A stretch of DNA of 64,000 nt. Source: Hyphomonadaceae bacterium (GTDB lineage: Bacteria > Pseudomonadota > Alphaproteobacteria > Caulobacterales > Hyphomonadaceae). The stretch is taken from positions 62,001 through 126,000 of the forward strand of contig JALHLU010000008.1 of the NCBI GenBank assembly GCA_022844345.1, read 5' to 3'. Below the pieces are notes generated by a model. The model saw only the letters and a program-made list of their open reading frames with translations, made no database searches and had not been told where the DNA came from. Every line of letters starts with the position of its first letter. Within the stretch, counting starts at the first letter, position 1. Positions 17,550 to 27,666 of the stretch are shown here, one piece after another. A program made the translations under genes and the position numbers.

Positions 17550-17837
17550 TTACTTGATCTTGGCGAGTTCGGCGTCGAGTTCCTTCAGCTTGGCGTCCGT
17601 GAGCAGTTCCGGAACGAAGCTCTTGACCATGTCCGGCGTCATCTGGAGCGCCGGCTCAAGTTCGGGGGACTCGGCCATCCCCGGGAAAACTTTTTCGAGC
17701 GCAGCCTTGGCTTCTGCGTTCTCGATGAGGGCGGCAAAGGAAGACGTCGTGGTCGAGAATTTCGGCGCGTCCTGGGCGAGGGCCATCGGCGACATGGCGA
17801 CGGCGAAAGCGGCGGCGACAAGAAGTTTGCGGATCAT
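17550..17837 (-). CDS. Small secreted protein of unknown function (95 residues)
   Basis: Signal peptide at 1-21 (MIRKLLVAAAFAVAMSPMALA) followed by a short helical, Lys/Glu/Leu-rich mature protein of about 74 residues ending ELDAELAKIK. No cysteines and no recognised domain. GGAGAG precedes the ATG on the minus strand, and a very good terminator follows, so this is probably a monocistronic, well-expressed periplasmic protein. Function unknown. Confidence 0.75.
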   Translation of the reverse strand: MIRKLLVAAAFAVAMSPMALAQDAPKFSTTTSSFAALIENAEAKAALEKVFPGMAESPELEPALQMTPDMVKSFVPELLTDAKLKELDAELAKIK

Positions 17838-17972
17838 GGGTCTCTCCGGTTGGGCTGCCGTGCACGGTCAGCGTGTTGGAAGGTTCCATACAGGAAAACC
17901 GGAGAAACGGTCCAGTACCCCTTCGCAGTCACCCACGAACTGGTGATCTCAGGCGTCGGGCGGTCCTGGACG

Positions 17973-18629
17973 TCAGCCCTTGAAGGCTGATCCGCGGCCG
18001 TCCTTCTTGCGCGCTTCCATATCTGCCAGCAGCACGTTGATGCGCCCGATCAGCTTGTCGATGTCGCCATTGTTGCGATCAAGGAAGCTGACGAACTGCG
18101 CCTGCTGTTCCTGGGCAAGCCACAGGATCGATCCGCCAAGCTCAATACCCACATCGCGCACGCGGTATGTCTTGCCGTCATTCGACAGGAGGACGTCCCA
18201 GAACACCTTCGTGTCCTTGCCGGTCTGCGAGCTCTTGATCACCGACTCGACCGTCGACCGCTGCGGGCCGTCGTCCTTTGACCCGGTCACGCGAATGGCT
18301 TCGCCGCGGAACTGGTCGAAGTGCACCTGGTAGACCTCAAGCGCGTAGGTCTCGAAGATCTTGTAGTAGCGGTTGAATTCCGCATCACTTAGCGACCGCG
18401 CTTTGACGCCCAGCACGCGGCGGGCGATCGACTGCATGTTGGCGAACTGGTTCATGTACTGGCCGAACTTGGCCTCGCGCTGTTCGGCCGTGATTGTCCG
18501 GTCGTTCAACGCTGACAGCGCGGAGTTCGCGTTTGACTGCACGAACGCTTCGGCCCGCTTGTCCGCGAAGGCCGACGGAGCGGCAATCGTCAACGCGACC
18601 GCGGCGGCGATGATGCTGAAAAGTCTCAT
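17973..18629 (-). CDS. mlaC: MlaC-type phospholipid-binding periplasmic protein
   Basis: A 218-residue exported protein of the MlaC/Ttg2D family, which shuttles phospholipid between the outer-membrane MlaA complex and the inner-membrane MlaFEDB transporter. Signal peptide 1-22. Family features are the helical N-terminal half with FGQYMNQFANMQSIARRVLG, the segment FNRYYKIFETYALEVY, and the later strands with KVFWDVLLSNDGKTYRVRDV and GGSILWLAQEQQAQF. The start at 18629 has GGGAGG 4 nt upstream; an ORF extension to 18680 would cross that site. mlaA is immediately upstream (34 nt), supporting the assignment. The ABC transporter parts are not in this window. Confidence 0.88.
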   Translation of the reverse strand: MRLFSIIAAAVALTIAAPSAFADKRAEAFVQSNANSALSALNDRTITAEQREAKFGQYMNQFANMQSIARRVLGVKARSLSDAEFNRYYKIFETYALEVYQVHFDQFRGEAIRVTGSKDDGPQRSTVESVIKSSQTGKDTKVFWDVLLSNDGKTYRVRDVGIELGGSILWLAQEQQAQFVSFLDRNNGDIDKLIGRINVLLADMEARKKDGRGSAFKG

Positions 18630-18663
18630 GAAGCCTCCCATGCGAACCCGGTCAGGGCGCCCG

Positions 18664-19407
18664 CTAAAAATCGAGTTCATCGTCCGTCAGGTCTGAGGCG
18701 TCATTCGGCTCTTCGTAAGGAATTCCGATGTCCGCAGCCCTTGTGCGGCCATACAAACGCCGCACTGTGGTATAGGGGTCGATCTGTTGATCGAGTTCGC
18801 CGGTCGCCTCAAGCGCGCCTTCGCGTGCATCCACTCCCCACAGCACAGCCGTGCCGGCGCGAATGGCGTCGTCATTCTCGAATTCCGGATAGTTCAGCGG
18901 GTTGAGTGCAAGGTCGCCGCCCATGCCCGTCAGGTCGCGCGGGTTGGTCGGACCGATCAGGGGCATCACCAGGTAGGGGCCCGAATCGACGCCCCAGCTC
19001 CCAAGCGTCTGCCCGAAGTCTTCCTTCGTGCGCTGGATGCCGATCGAGGAGGCCGGATCAAAGATGCCGGCAAGGCCGATCGTGGAGTTGATGAGGAAGC
19101 GGCTCACCGTCGCGCCGGCGTCGGGCAGCTTGCCCTGCAGCACATGGTTCACGGCCGTCAGCGGCTCGCCCAGGTTCGATGAAAAATTGCCAACGCCTTC
19201 GCGGATCGGCTCGTTTGTTACGGCCCGATAGCCCTGAGCGACCGGCTTGACGATTGCGCGGTCCACACCGTCATTGAAAGCGAACATCTGCCGGTTGAAA
19301 TCCTCGTAGGGATCGTCCGGGTTCGGTCCAGCCGTCAGGCATCCCGACAGCGCCATGGCTGCGAAGACGGGCAGGGTTCGCGGGAGCAGATGAAAGACCG
19401 GTTTCAT
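18664..19407 (-). CDS. mlaA: MlaA (VacJ) outer-membrane lipoprotein
   Basis: A 247-residue lipoprotein of the MlaA/VacJ family that removes mislocalised phospholipid from the outer leaflet of the outer membrane. Lipobox ALSGC near residue 23. Typical motifs follow: DPYEDFNRQMFAFND, INSTIGLAGIFDPASS, EDFGQTLGSWGV and GPYLVMPLIGPTNPRD. The acidic tail DASDLTDDELDF is common in the family. ATG at 19407 is preceded by GAGAGGG. It is co-directional with mlaC, 34 nt apart, forming an operon. Confidence 0.92.
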   Translation of the reverse strand: MKPVFHLLPRTLPVFAAMALSGCLTAGPNPDDPYEDFNRQMFAFNDGVDRAIVKPVAQGYRAVTNEPIREGVGNFSSNLGEPLTAVNHVLQGKLPDAGATVSRFLINSTIGLAGIFDPASSIGIQRTKEDFGQTLGSWGVDSGPYLVMPLIGPTNPRDLTGMGGDLALNPLNYPEFENDDAIRAGTAVLWGVDAREGALEATGELDQQIDPYTTVRRLYGRTRAADIGIPYEEPNDASDLTDDELDF

Positions 19408-19578
19408 AATGGGACCCTCTCCCGACACGGGTGGATATGAGGCCGTGACTCAAGCCGATCAACCACAGACGCCAGCTTCGTTGCGCAAACTTGTCGGAAT
19501 GGGAGCATGGACCAGGCCACATCCGGCTTCCTTAGGTGTCTCCCTCGGATTGTGACCGGAAAACCACGCCTTGCCTGA

Positions 19579-19600
19579 CATATAACGATATGTTTATATG
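19579..19600. promoter_or_regulatory. AT-rich dyad, candidate operator of the met operon regulator
   Basis: CATATAAC (19579-19586) and GTTTATATG (19592-19600) are inverted copies apart from one extra A, around a short GATAT centre. The dyad ends 5 nt before the ATG of the ArsR-methyltransferase gene, overlapping possible -10 hexamers TATAAC and TTATAT. ArsR-family repressors bind AT-rich dyads of this kind over promoters, so autoregulation is plausible. Confidence 0.5.
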
Positions 19601-19605
19601 ATTAA

Positions 19606-20583
19606 ATGGAACTTGCGAGCTTGGCCGATCTCGTTCTGCAGCTCCGCGCCGCTGGCGAGGCGACGCGTGCGCGTATCCTCATTCTCCTATCACATGGCGA
19701 GCTTTCTGTCGGCGAACTGGCCCAGGTCCTGAACCAGAGCCAGCCGCGCCTGTCGCGCCACCTCAAATTCCTCACCGGCGCCGGCCTGGTCGAGCGATTG
19801 CCTGAAGGCGCCTGGGTCTTCTACCGCCTGCCGGGCGATGGCCGTCCGCGGTCTCTCATCGACGGGTTGATCGCCTGGATTGATCCCGCCGATCCTGAAA
19901 TCCAGCGCGACCTTGTCCGGCTGCGCGAAGTGAAGGGCGAGCGTTTCGCCGCCGCTGACGCTTATTTCGCACGCGTCGCCGAACACTGGGACGAGCTGCG
20001 CGCGCTTCACTACTCCGATGCAGAAATCGAGAAGGCAGTGCTCGCCGCCGCGGGCCCGGGACCGTTCGACACCGTGATCGATTTCGGCACGGGCACAGGC
20101 CGCATGCTGGCGCTGTTCTCGCCCCTCGCGCGCCGCGTCGAGGGCATCGACCTGTCCCACCAGATGCTCACGGTCGCCCGCTCCAAGCTGGAGGCGGCCA
20201 GCGCTGCCAACGCTTTCGTCCGCCATGGCGATGCGACGGCAACGCCATACCCGGACAGCTGCGCCAGCCTCGTGATCATCCACCAGGTCCTGCATTTCCT
20301 CGACGACCCCTCGCGCGCCCTGCGCGAGGCGGCGCGTGTCCTGCGTCCTGGCGGCCGCGTCGTGGTGGTCGATTTCGCGCCGCACACGTTGGAACATCTG
20401 CGCGAACAGCACGCCCACCGCAGGCTCGGTCTCAGCGAGGCAGACCTTGCTGGCTGGGGCGAGAAGTCCGGCTTCGCGGCCAGCTTCTCCCGAACTTTCG
20501 CCGCGCCAAACGGCGACAAGGGCATTTCAGTGATGGTGTGGGCCGCCGACGTGGCCAAGTCCGCCAAGAGGTCAGTCGCATGA
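19606..20583 (+). CDS. ArsR-family HTH regulator fused to a SAM-dependent methyltransferase
   Basis: A 325-residue fusion. Residues 1-90 are a winged helix of ArsR type: ATRARILILLSHGELSVGEL, then the recognition helix in NQSQPRLSRHLKFLTGAGLV, then the wing EGAWVFYRLP. Residues 120-315 are a class I methyltransferase: motif I VIDFGTGTGRMLALF, acidic loop GIDLS, and RVLRPGGRVVVVDF. No ArsR-type metal-binding cysteine pair is seen. As first gene of the methionine/SAM operon, overlapping metF by 4 nt, it may sense SAM or SAH through the methyltransferase fold and repress the operon; that is inference. There is no Shine-Dalgarno before the ATG, so the transcript may be nearly leaderless. Confidence 0.88.
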   Translation: MELASLADLVLQLRAAGEATRARILILLSHGELSVGELAQVLNQSQPRLSRHLKFLTGAGLVERLPEGAWVFYRLPGDGRPRSLIDGLIAWIDPADPEIQRDLVRLREVKGERFAAADAYFARVAEHWDELRALHYSDAEIEKAVLAAAGPGPFDTVIDFGTGTGRMLALFSPLARRVEGIDLSHQMLTVARSKLEAASAANAFVRHGDATATPYPDSCASLVIIHQVLHFLDDPSRALREAARVLRPGGRVVVVDFAPHTLEHLREQHAHRRLGLSEADLAGWGEKSGFAASFSRTFAAPNGDKGISVMVWAADVAKSAKRSVA

Positions 20584-21446
20584 GCAGGACGCCAAGCGTA
20601 TCCTTCGAATTCTTCCCCCCCAAGACGCCCGAGATGGAGGCGAAGCTCTGGGATTCGGTGAAGCGGCTGGAGCCGCTGAAGCCGTCCTATGTCTCGGTCA
20701 CCTATGGCGCCGGCGGGTCCACTCGCGAGCGCACGCACGGCATCGTCAAGCGCATGGCGGAGGAGACGAAGCTCAATCCCGCCGGCCACATCACCTGCGT
20801 CGCCGCCACGAAGGGCGAGATTGATCAGGTACTCAAGGACTACTGGGAAGCCGGCGTGAAGCGCGTCGTCGCCCTGCGTGGCGACCCCACCGCCGGCATC
20901 GGCACGCGCTACGAACCGCATCCGGGCGGCTATGCCTACGCCAGCGACCTGATCGCAGGCGCGCGCCGGATTGGCGACTTCGATATCTCCGTCGGCTGCT
21001 ATCCCGAAGTGCATCCCGATGCGCCCTCGCTGAAGGCCGAGATCGACAACCTCAAGCGCAAGTTTGATGCGGGCGCCACGCGCGCCATCACGCAGTTCTT
21101 TTTCTACCCCGACGTCTTCTTCAAATTCCTCGACCAGGCCCGCGCCGCCGGCATCACCCAGCCCATCGTGCCGGGCATCATGCTGCAGTCGAACTTCAAG
21201 GGCCTGCAGCGCATGGCCAACCTGTGCAATACAGCCATCCCCGCGCGCATCGCCGAACTCTATGAAGGCCTCGATGGCGACGCCGAAACGCGCGACCTCG
21301 TAACCGCCCATGTCGCCGCGGATCTCTGCCAGCGCCTTGCCGAGCAGGGCGTCGACCATTTCCACTTCTACACGATGAACCGCGCCGGCCTGTCGCTCTC
21401 GACCTGCCGGTTGCTGGGCATCAAGCCGGAGGCGCGCCCATCATGA
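20580..21446 (+). CDS. metF: Methylenetetrahydrofolate reductase
   Basis: A 288-residue FAD-dependent TIM barrel that reduces 5,10-methylene-THF to 5-methyl-THF, the methyl donor for MetH. Family markers: SFEFFPPKT with the catalytic glutamate at the N-terminus, YVSVTYGAGGSTRERT, ALRGDPTAG, GCYPEVHPDA, and ITQFFFYPDVFFKF. AGAGG precedes the ATG, which overlaps the stop of the regulator gene (ATGA). Length agrees with bacterial MetF. It is the second gene of the methionine operon. Confidence 0.95.
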   Translation: MSRTPSVSFEFFPPKTPEMEAKLWDSVKRLEPLKPSYVSVTYGAGGSTRERTHGIVKRMAEETKLNPAGHITCVAATKGEIDQVLKDYWEAGVKRVVALRGDPTAGIGTRYEPHPGGYAYASDLIAGARRIGDFDISVGCYPEVHPDAPSLKAEIDNLKRKFDAGATRAITQFFFYPDVFFKFLDQARAAGITQPIVPGIMLQSNFKGLQRMANLCNTAIPARIAELYEGLDGDAETRDLVTAHVAADLCQRLAEQGVDHFHFYTMNRAGLSLSTCRLLGIKPEARPS

Positions 21447-21898
21447 GCGATCCCGCAATCCGCATCGCGCTTGTTACACTCGGCGTCGAGGATCTCGCCC
21501 GCGCCGCCGCTTTCTACGAGGCGATGGGCCTAAAGCGTTCGCGGGCCTCGCAGGAGACGATCTATTTCTACGACATGGATGGTGTCGTGCTCGCGCTGTT
21601 TCCGAACGACATGCTTGCCGAAGATGCCGGCGTGCCGGCCGAAGGCCACGGCTTCCGTCGCCAGACGCTGGCCTGGAACGTTCCCGACGCCGCCACGGTC
21701 GACGCCGCCTTCGCGCGCGTCCTCGCCGCCGGCGCCGTCAGCCTCAAGCCTCCCTACAAGACGTCATGGGGCGGCTATGTCGGCCACTTCGCCGATCCCG
21801 ACGGCCATCTCTGGGAAGTCGCTCACAACCCGTTTTTCCCGCTCCATCCCAACGGAGCCGTGTCGGTTCCGCCCCCTCGCGAAGGAGTCAAAAAATGA
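21443..21898 (+). CDS. VOC (glyoxalase/bleomycin-resistance fold) protein
   Basis: A 151-residue vicinal-oxygen-chelate protein with two beta-alpha-beta-beta-beta units: LVTLGVEDLARAAAFYEAMG and the second ending GGYVGHFADPDGHLWEVAHN. The H and E of DGHLWEVA match common metal-ligand positions. The reaction is unknown. It overlaps metF and metH by 4 nt at either end, so it is firmly within the methionine operon, though nothing in the sequence ties it to methionine chemistry. Confidence 0.88.
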   Translation: MSDPAIRIALVTLGVEDLARAAAFYEAMGLKRSRASQETIYFYDMDGVVLALFPNDMLAEDAGVPAEGHGFRRQTLAWNVPDAATVDAAFARVLAAGAVSLKPPYKTSWGGYVGHFADPDGHLWEVAHNPFFPLHPNGAVSVPPPREGVKK

Positions 21899-22959
21899 CC
21901 CGCGCCGAACGCATTGAAAAACTGAAGGCCGCCGCGAAAGAGCGCATCCTGATCCTCGACGGGTCATGGGGCGTGATGTTCCAGAAGATGGGCCTCACCG
22001 AAGCCGATTATCGCGGCGACCGTTTCGCCACGCACATCGGCCAGATGAAGGGCAACAACGATATCCTCTGCCTCACGCGCCCGGATCTCGTGGCGCAGCT
22101 TCACACGATGTATTTCGAAGCAGGCGCCGACATCTCGGAGACCAACACCTTCTCCGCGACGACGATCGCGCAGGACGACTACAAGCTCGACGCCAAGGCC
22201 GTCCGGGACATCAACTATGAAGGCGCCCGCATCGGGCGCGAGGTGGCCGACAGCTTCACTGCAAGACAGCCTGACAAGCCGCGCTTCCTCGCCGGCTCCA
22301 TGGGCCCGCTCAACAAGATGCTGTCCATGTCCTCGGACGTGAACGATCCCGGCGCGCGCCTCGTCGACTTCGACGAGGTCTACCACGCCTATCGCGACCA
22401 GGTCCGCGCCCTGAACGAGGGCGGGGTGGACCTCTACCTGATCGAGACCATCACCGACACGCTAAATTGCAAGGCGGCGATCAAGGCGATCATGGACCTT
22501 GAGGCCGAAGGCCTCGAACATCTCCCGATCTGGATCTCCGGCACGATCACCGACCGCTCCGGCCGCACGCTCTCGGGCCAGACAACGGAAGCCTTCTGGA
22601 ACTCCGTGAAGCACGCCAAGCCTTTCGCCGTAGGCTTCAACTGCGCGCTGGGCGCCGACCTGATGCGCCCCTTCATCGCCGAGATGTCGCGCGTCGCCGA
22701 CACGCTGGTCGCAGCCTATCCGAATGCGGGGCTCCCGAATGAAATGGGCCAGTATGACGAACAGCCCCACGAAACCGCGCACTCCGTCGAACAGTGGGCG
22801 AAGGAAGGCCTCGTCAACATCCTCGGCGGCTGCTGCGGAACCACGCCCGACCACATCCGCCACGTTGCGGAATCCGTGAGAGGCGTCACCCCGCGCCAAC
22901 CGCCCGTGCGCCCGCACGCGCTGCGGCTGGCGGGGCTTGAACCGTTTGAGCTGGCCTGA
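21895..22959 (+). CDS. metH: Methionine synthase, homocysteine-binding subunit (split MetH, N-terminal part)
   Basis: A 354-residue protein equal to the first module of cobalamin-dependent methionine synthase. This TIM barrel binds and activates homocysteine through zinc. Zinc ligands are C250 in GFNCALGA and C313/C314 in GGCCGTTP. LDGSWGVMFQ and DISETNTFSATTIAQ are typical. The remaining modules are encoded separately at 24049-26676 on the same strand. GAAGGAG lies 7 nt before the ATG, which overlaps the VOC gene stop. Split metH is known in several alphaproteobacteria, so this is not a frameshift: the gene ends properly beyond the barrel. Confidence 0.93.
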   Translation: MTRAERIEKLKAAAKERILILDGSWGVMFQKMGLTEADYRGDRFATHIGQMKGNNDILCLTRPDLVAQLHTMYFEAGADISETNTFSATTIAQDDYKLDAKAVRDINYEGARIGREVADSFTARQPDKPRFLAGSMGPLNKMLSMSSDVNDPGARLVDFDEVYHAYRDQVRALNEGGVDLYLIETITDTLNCKAAIKAIMDLEAEGLEHLPIWISGTITDRSGRTLSGQTTEAFWNSVKHAKPFAVGFNCALGADLMRPFIAEMSRVADTLVAAYPNAGLPNEMGQYDEQPHETAHSVEQWAKEGLVNILGGCCGTTPDHIRHVAESVRGVTPRQPPVRPHALRLAGLEPFELA

Positions 22960-23522
22960 TGGCCAAGTTCTACGACGCCCTGAACGACAAGCATGTCGCC
23001 TTCATCAAGGCGCAGAAGATGTTCTTCGTCGCCACTGCGCCCTTGTCAGATGCGGGCCGCGTGAATCTCAGCCCCAAGGGCTATGACTCGTTCCGCATCA
23101 TCGGCCCCAACCGCGTCGCCTATGCCGATCTCGGCGGCTCGGGCGCAGAGACGCTGGTGCATGTGCGCGAGAACGGCCGCATCACCTTCATGTTCTGCGC
23201 CTATGAAGGCGCGCCGAATATCATGCGCCTCTATGGCCGTGGCTCCGCCATGCAGTTCAACGATCCGGGCTTTGCCGAAGAGATCGCAAAGTTTCCACAC
23301 GGCCACGAACGCGCCCGCGACATCATCTTCGCAGACATCACGCAGGTGCAGGACAGCTGCGGCTGGGCCGTGCCCTTCATGGAGTTCAAGGGCGAGCGCG
23401 ACCAGCTGCGCCGCTACATCGACCATATGGAACTCGACGCCTGGCACGAAAGCCGCCTGACGAAGAATGCGAAGAGCATCGATGGTCTGCCGGCGTTGCA
23501 ACGAACGAAGGCTGCGGAATAG
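22959..23522 (+). CDS. Pyridoxamine 5'-phosphate oxidase-fold (FMN-binding split barrel) protein
   Basis: A 187-residue protein with the PPOX split-barrel pattern: FFVATAPLSDAGRVNLSPKG, YADLGGSGAETLVHVRENG, and ITFMFCAYEGAPNIMRLYG. Such proteins bind FMN, F420 or heme. The C-terminal region has SCGWAVPFMEFKGERDQL, common in a widespread uncharacterised PPOX subgroup. Specific substrate unknown. Its start overlaps the metH N-terminal gene's stop by 1 nt (TGATG), so it is co-translated in the methionine operon. Confidence 0.87.
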   Translation: MAKFYDALNDKHVAFIKAQKMFFVATAPLSDAGRVNLSPKGYDSFRIIGPNRVAYADLGGSGAETLVHVRENGRITFMFCAYEGAPNIMRLYGRGSAMQFNDPGFAEEIAKFPHGHERARDIIFADITQVQDSCGWAVPFMEFKGERDQLRRYIDHMELDAWHESRLTKNAKSIDGLPALQRTKAAE

Positions 23523-23524
23523 CT

Positions 23525-24048
23525 ATGAGCAGTGCGTCCAGCAATCTGGCGACCGGAATGGCCGCCGAAGCCGAAGATCGGCTGGATGACGCCCTTGCTT
23601 ACTATGCAGCCGCGCTGGACGCGGACGAGCCAGCCACTGCCGAAGAGGCGTTGAATGCCGGGCTAACTTTCTTCGAAGCCAAGGATCTTGGCGTAGTCGC
23701 AGCCAGCTCTGTGCGACACGATCTCTATTTTGATGTTGAGCGCTGTTCCGCCTGGCTGCGCCGGGCCGTCGATTTGGGATCACCATGCGCGGAGTTCTGG
23801 ATGCACTACGACAATCTCATCTATGGAGACGGGAAGGAATTCCCAGAGCTCGCTACGACAATGCTTGCGCAAGGCTGTTCAGATGCCTTGCTGGTTCTGT
23901 TTCATGTAGATCCGCCGCGCTATACGCCCGCTGTTGAGCGATTTGCCGCTACATTGCGCGCGCGGAAGACCTACCGGGAGCGGTACCTTTATTCGATCTT
24001 GGGGCCGTATTTCGATCCTGAGCATCCTCACAAGCGGACATTTTCCAA

Positions 24049-24052
<4 letters not shown>
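23525..24052 (+). CDS. Protein of unknown function inside the methionine operon
   Basis: A 175-residue soluble, helical protein. The N-terminal part [20 protein letters not shown] and [16 protein letters not shown] resembles tetratricopeptide/Sel1-like helical hairpins, but no full repeat array is clear. The C-terminus KRTFSK overlaps the GTG start of the second metH gene by 4 nt. Its base composition is lower than its neighbours (33 G+C in the 60 bases 23641-23700), and it uses codons rarer in the operon, suggesting a later insertion between the metH parts. Function unknown. Confidence 0.72.
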
Positions 24053-26676
<2,624 letters not shown>

Positions 26677-26778
26677 GGTTCTAAACGCGGCGCCGCGCCG
26701 CAAGCGGTGTTGAGCCAGATCAACCGGATCGTCCGCCGGCGGAGCAACTTGTCTGCATAACAGACAAGGACATCTCCC

Positions 26779-27426
26779 ATGCGTATCGTTCGATCCCTCA
26801 TTCTTGCAGCCAGCCTTGCAACCGGCTCCCTGGCGTTCGCGGGCGCAGCCTCGGCGCAGGGCTTCCTGGATAATTTCCAGTTCAAGGTCGGCGTCTCGGG
26901 AATCCTGCCGGATGAGTCCGCAACGATTTCGGCTATCGGCGGTACGGTCGACATCTCGGACGAGTATGTCCCCAGCCTGCAGATCGAGTACTTCTTCTCC
27001 GACAACATCTCGGTCGAGCTGCTGTGCTGCATCGCCACTCACGATGTGAAGGCGGTCAGCACGTCGATCGGCACGGTTGACCTTGGAGAGGTCTCCCACT
27101 TCCCGCCCACCGTTACGGCGAAGTATCGCTGGACCGACTTTGGCACCTTCCAGCCCTATCTGGGCGCTGGCGTGAACTACACCACCTTCTATGACGACGA
27201 GCTGCCGGCCGGCGGCCCCGTCACATCGATCGAGTATGATGACAGCTTTGGCGGCGCCCTCCAGGTCGGCTTCGACTACAAGCTCGACGAGCATTGGGCG
27301 ATCAACGTCGACGTCCGCAAGATCTGGATCAGCACCGACGTCACCCTTGTCGCCGGCGCAACGATCAACGCTGACGTCGATATCAACCCGCTCGTGGTGA
27401 CTGTGGCCACGGGATACCGGTTCTAG
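26779..27426 (+). CDS. OmpW-family outer-membrane beta-barrel protein
   Basis: A 215-residue protein with a signal peptide (1-26, ending ASA). The mature eight-stranded barrel has FKVGVSGILPDESA, EYVPSLQIEYFFSDNISVEL, FQPYLGAGVNYTTFYDD and a C-terminal aromatic GYRF, the outer-membrane sorting signal. OmpW proteins form narrow hydrophobic channels. A pair of adjacent cysteines (LLCCIA) falls where relatives often have them. AAGGA precedes the ATG with 8 nt spacing. A strong terminator follows, so it is likely transcribed alone. Confidence 0.92.
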   Translation: MRIVRSLILAASLATGSLAFAGAASAQGFLDNFQFKVGVSGILPDESATISAIGGTVDISDEYVPSLQIEYFFSDNISVELLCCIATHDVKAVSTSIGTVDLGEVSHFPPTVTAKYRWTDFGTFQPYLGAGVNYTTFYDDELPAGGPVTSIEYDDSFGGALQVGFDYKLDEHWAINVDVRKIWISTDVTLVAGATINADVDINPLVVTVATGYRF

Positions 27427-27480
27427 TTTGAAGTTCTGAATTCCGGTTCTGGACGAAGGCGTCGTCAGGAGCCGAGGACT

Positions 27481-27511
27481 GGGGCGGGCCCAAGACCCGC
27501 CCCACTTTTTT
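27481..27511 (+). terminator. Intrinsic terminator after ompW-like gene
   Basis: GGGGCGGG and CCCGCCCC form an 8-bp stem with a 7-nt loop, followed by AC and six T residues. Confidence 0.9.
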
Positions 27512-27666
27512 GTGGGTCATCCCGCATTGTTCGGATTGAGAACAACTTGCATCCTCCCCTGCGAGTCTGCTTAGGAAGGTAACGAAACAGATTCACACAC
27601 GAGAAACGCCGCCCGCGTCTTGTCGCGGAGGGGCGACGCAGGGACCCCAAAGGGGCAGGGACGCGC

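Noticed and set aside
19408-19605. SAM-II or SAH riboswitch before the methionine operon
   Set aside because: The AT-rich dyad runs to within 5 nt of the ATG and I see no GC stem or pseudoknot pattern next to the start. A covariance search would be needed to exclude it fully.
20010-21365. 451-residue open frame on the minus strand
   Set aside because: It covers parts of both the ArsR-methyltransferase and metF genes in antisense, with no ribosome site or motif.
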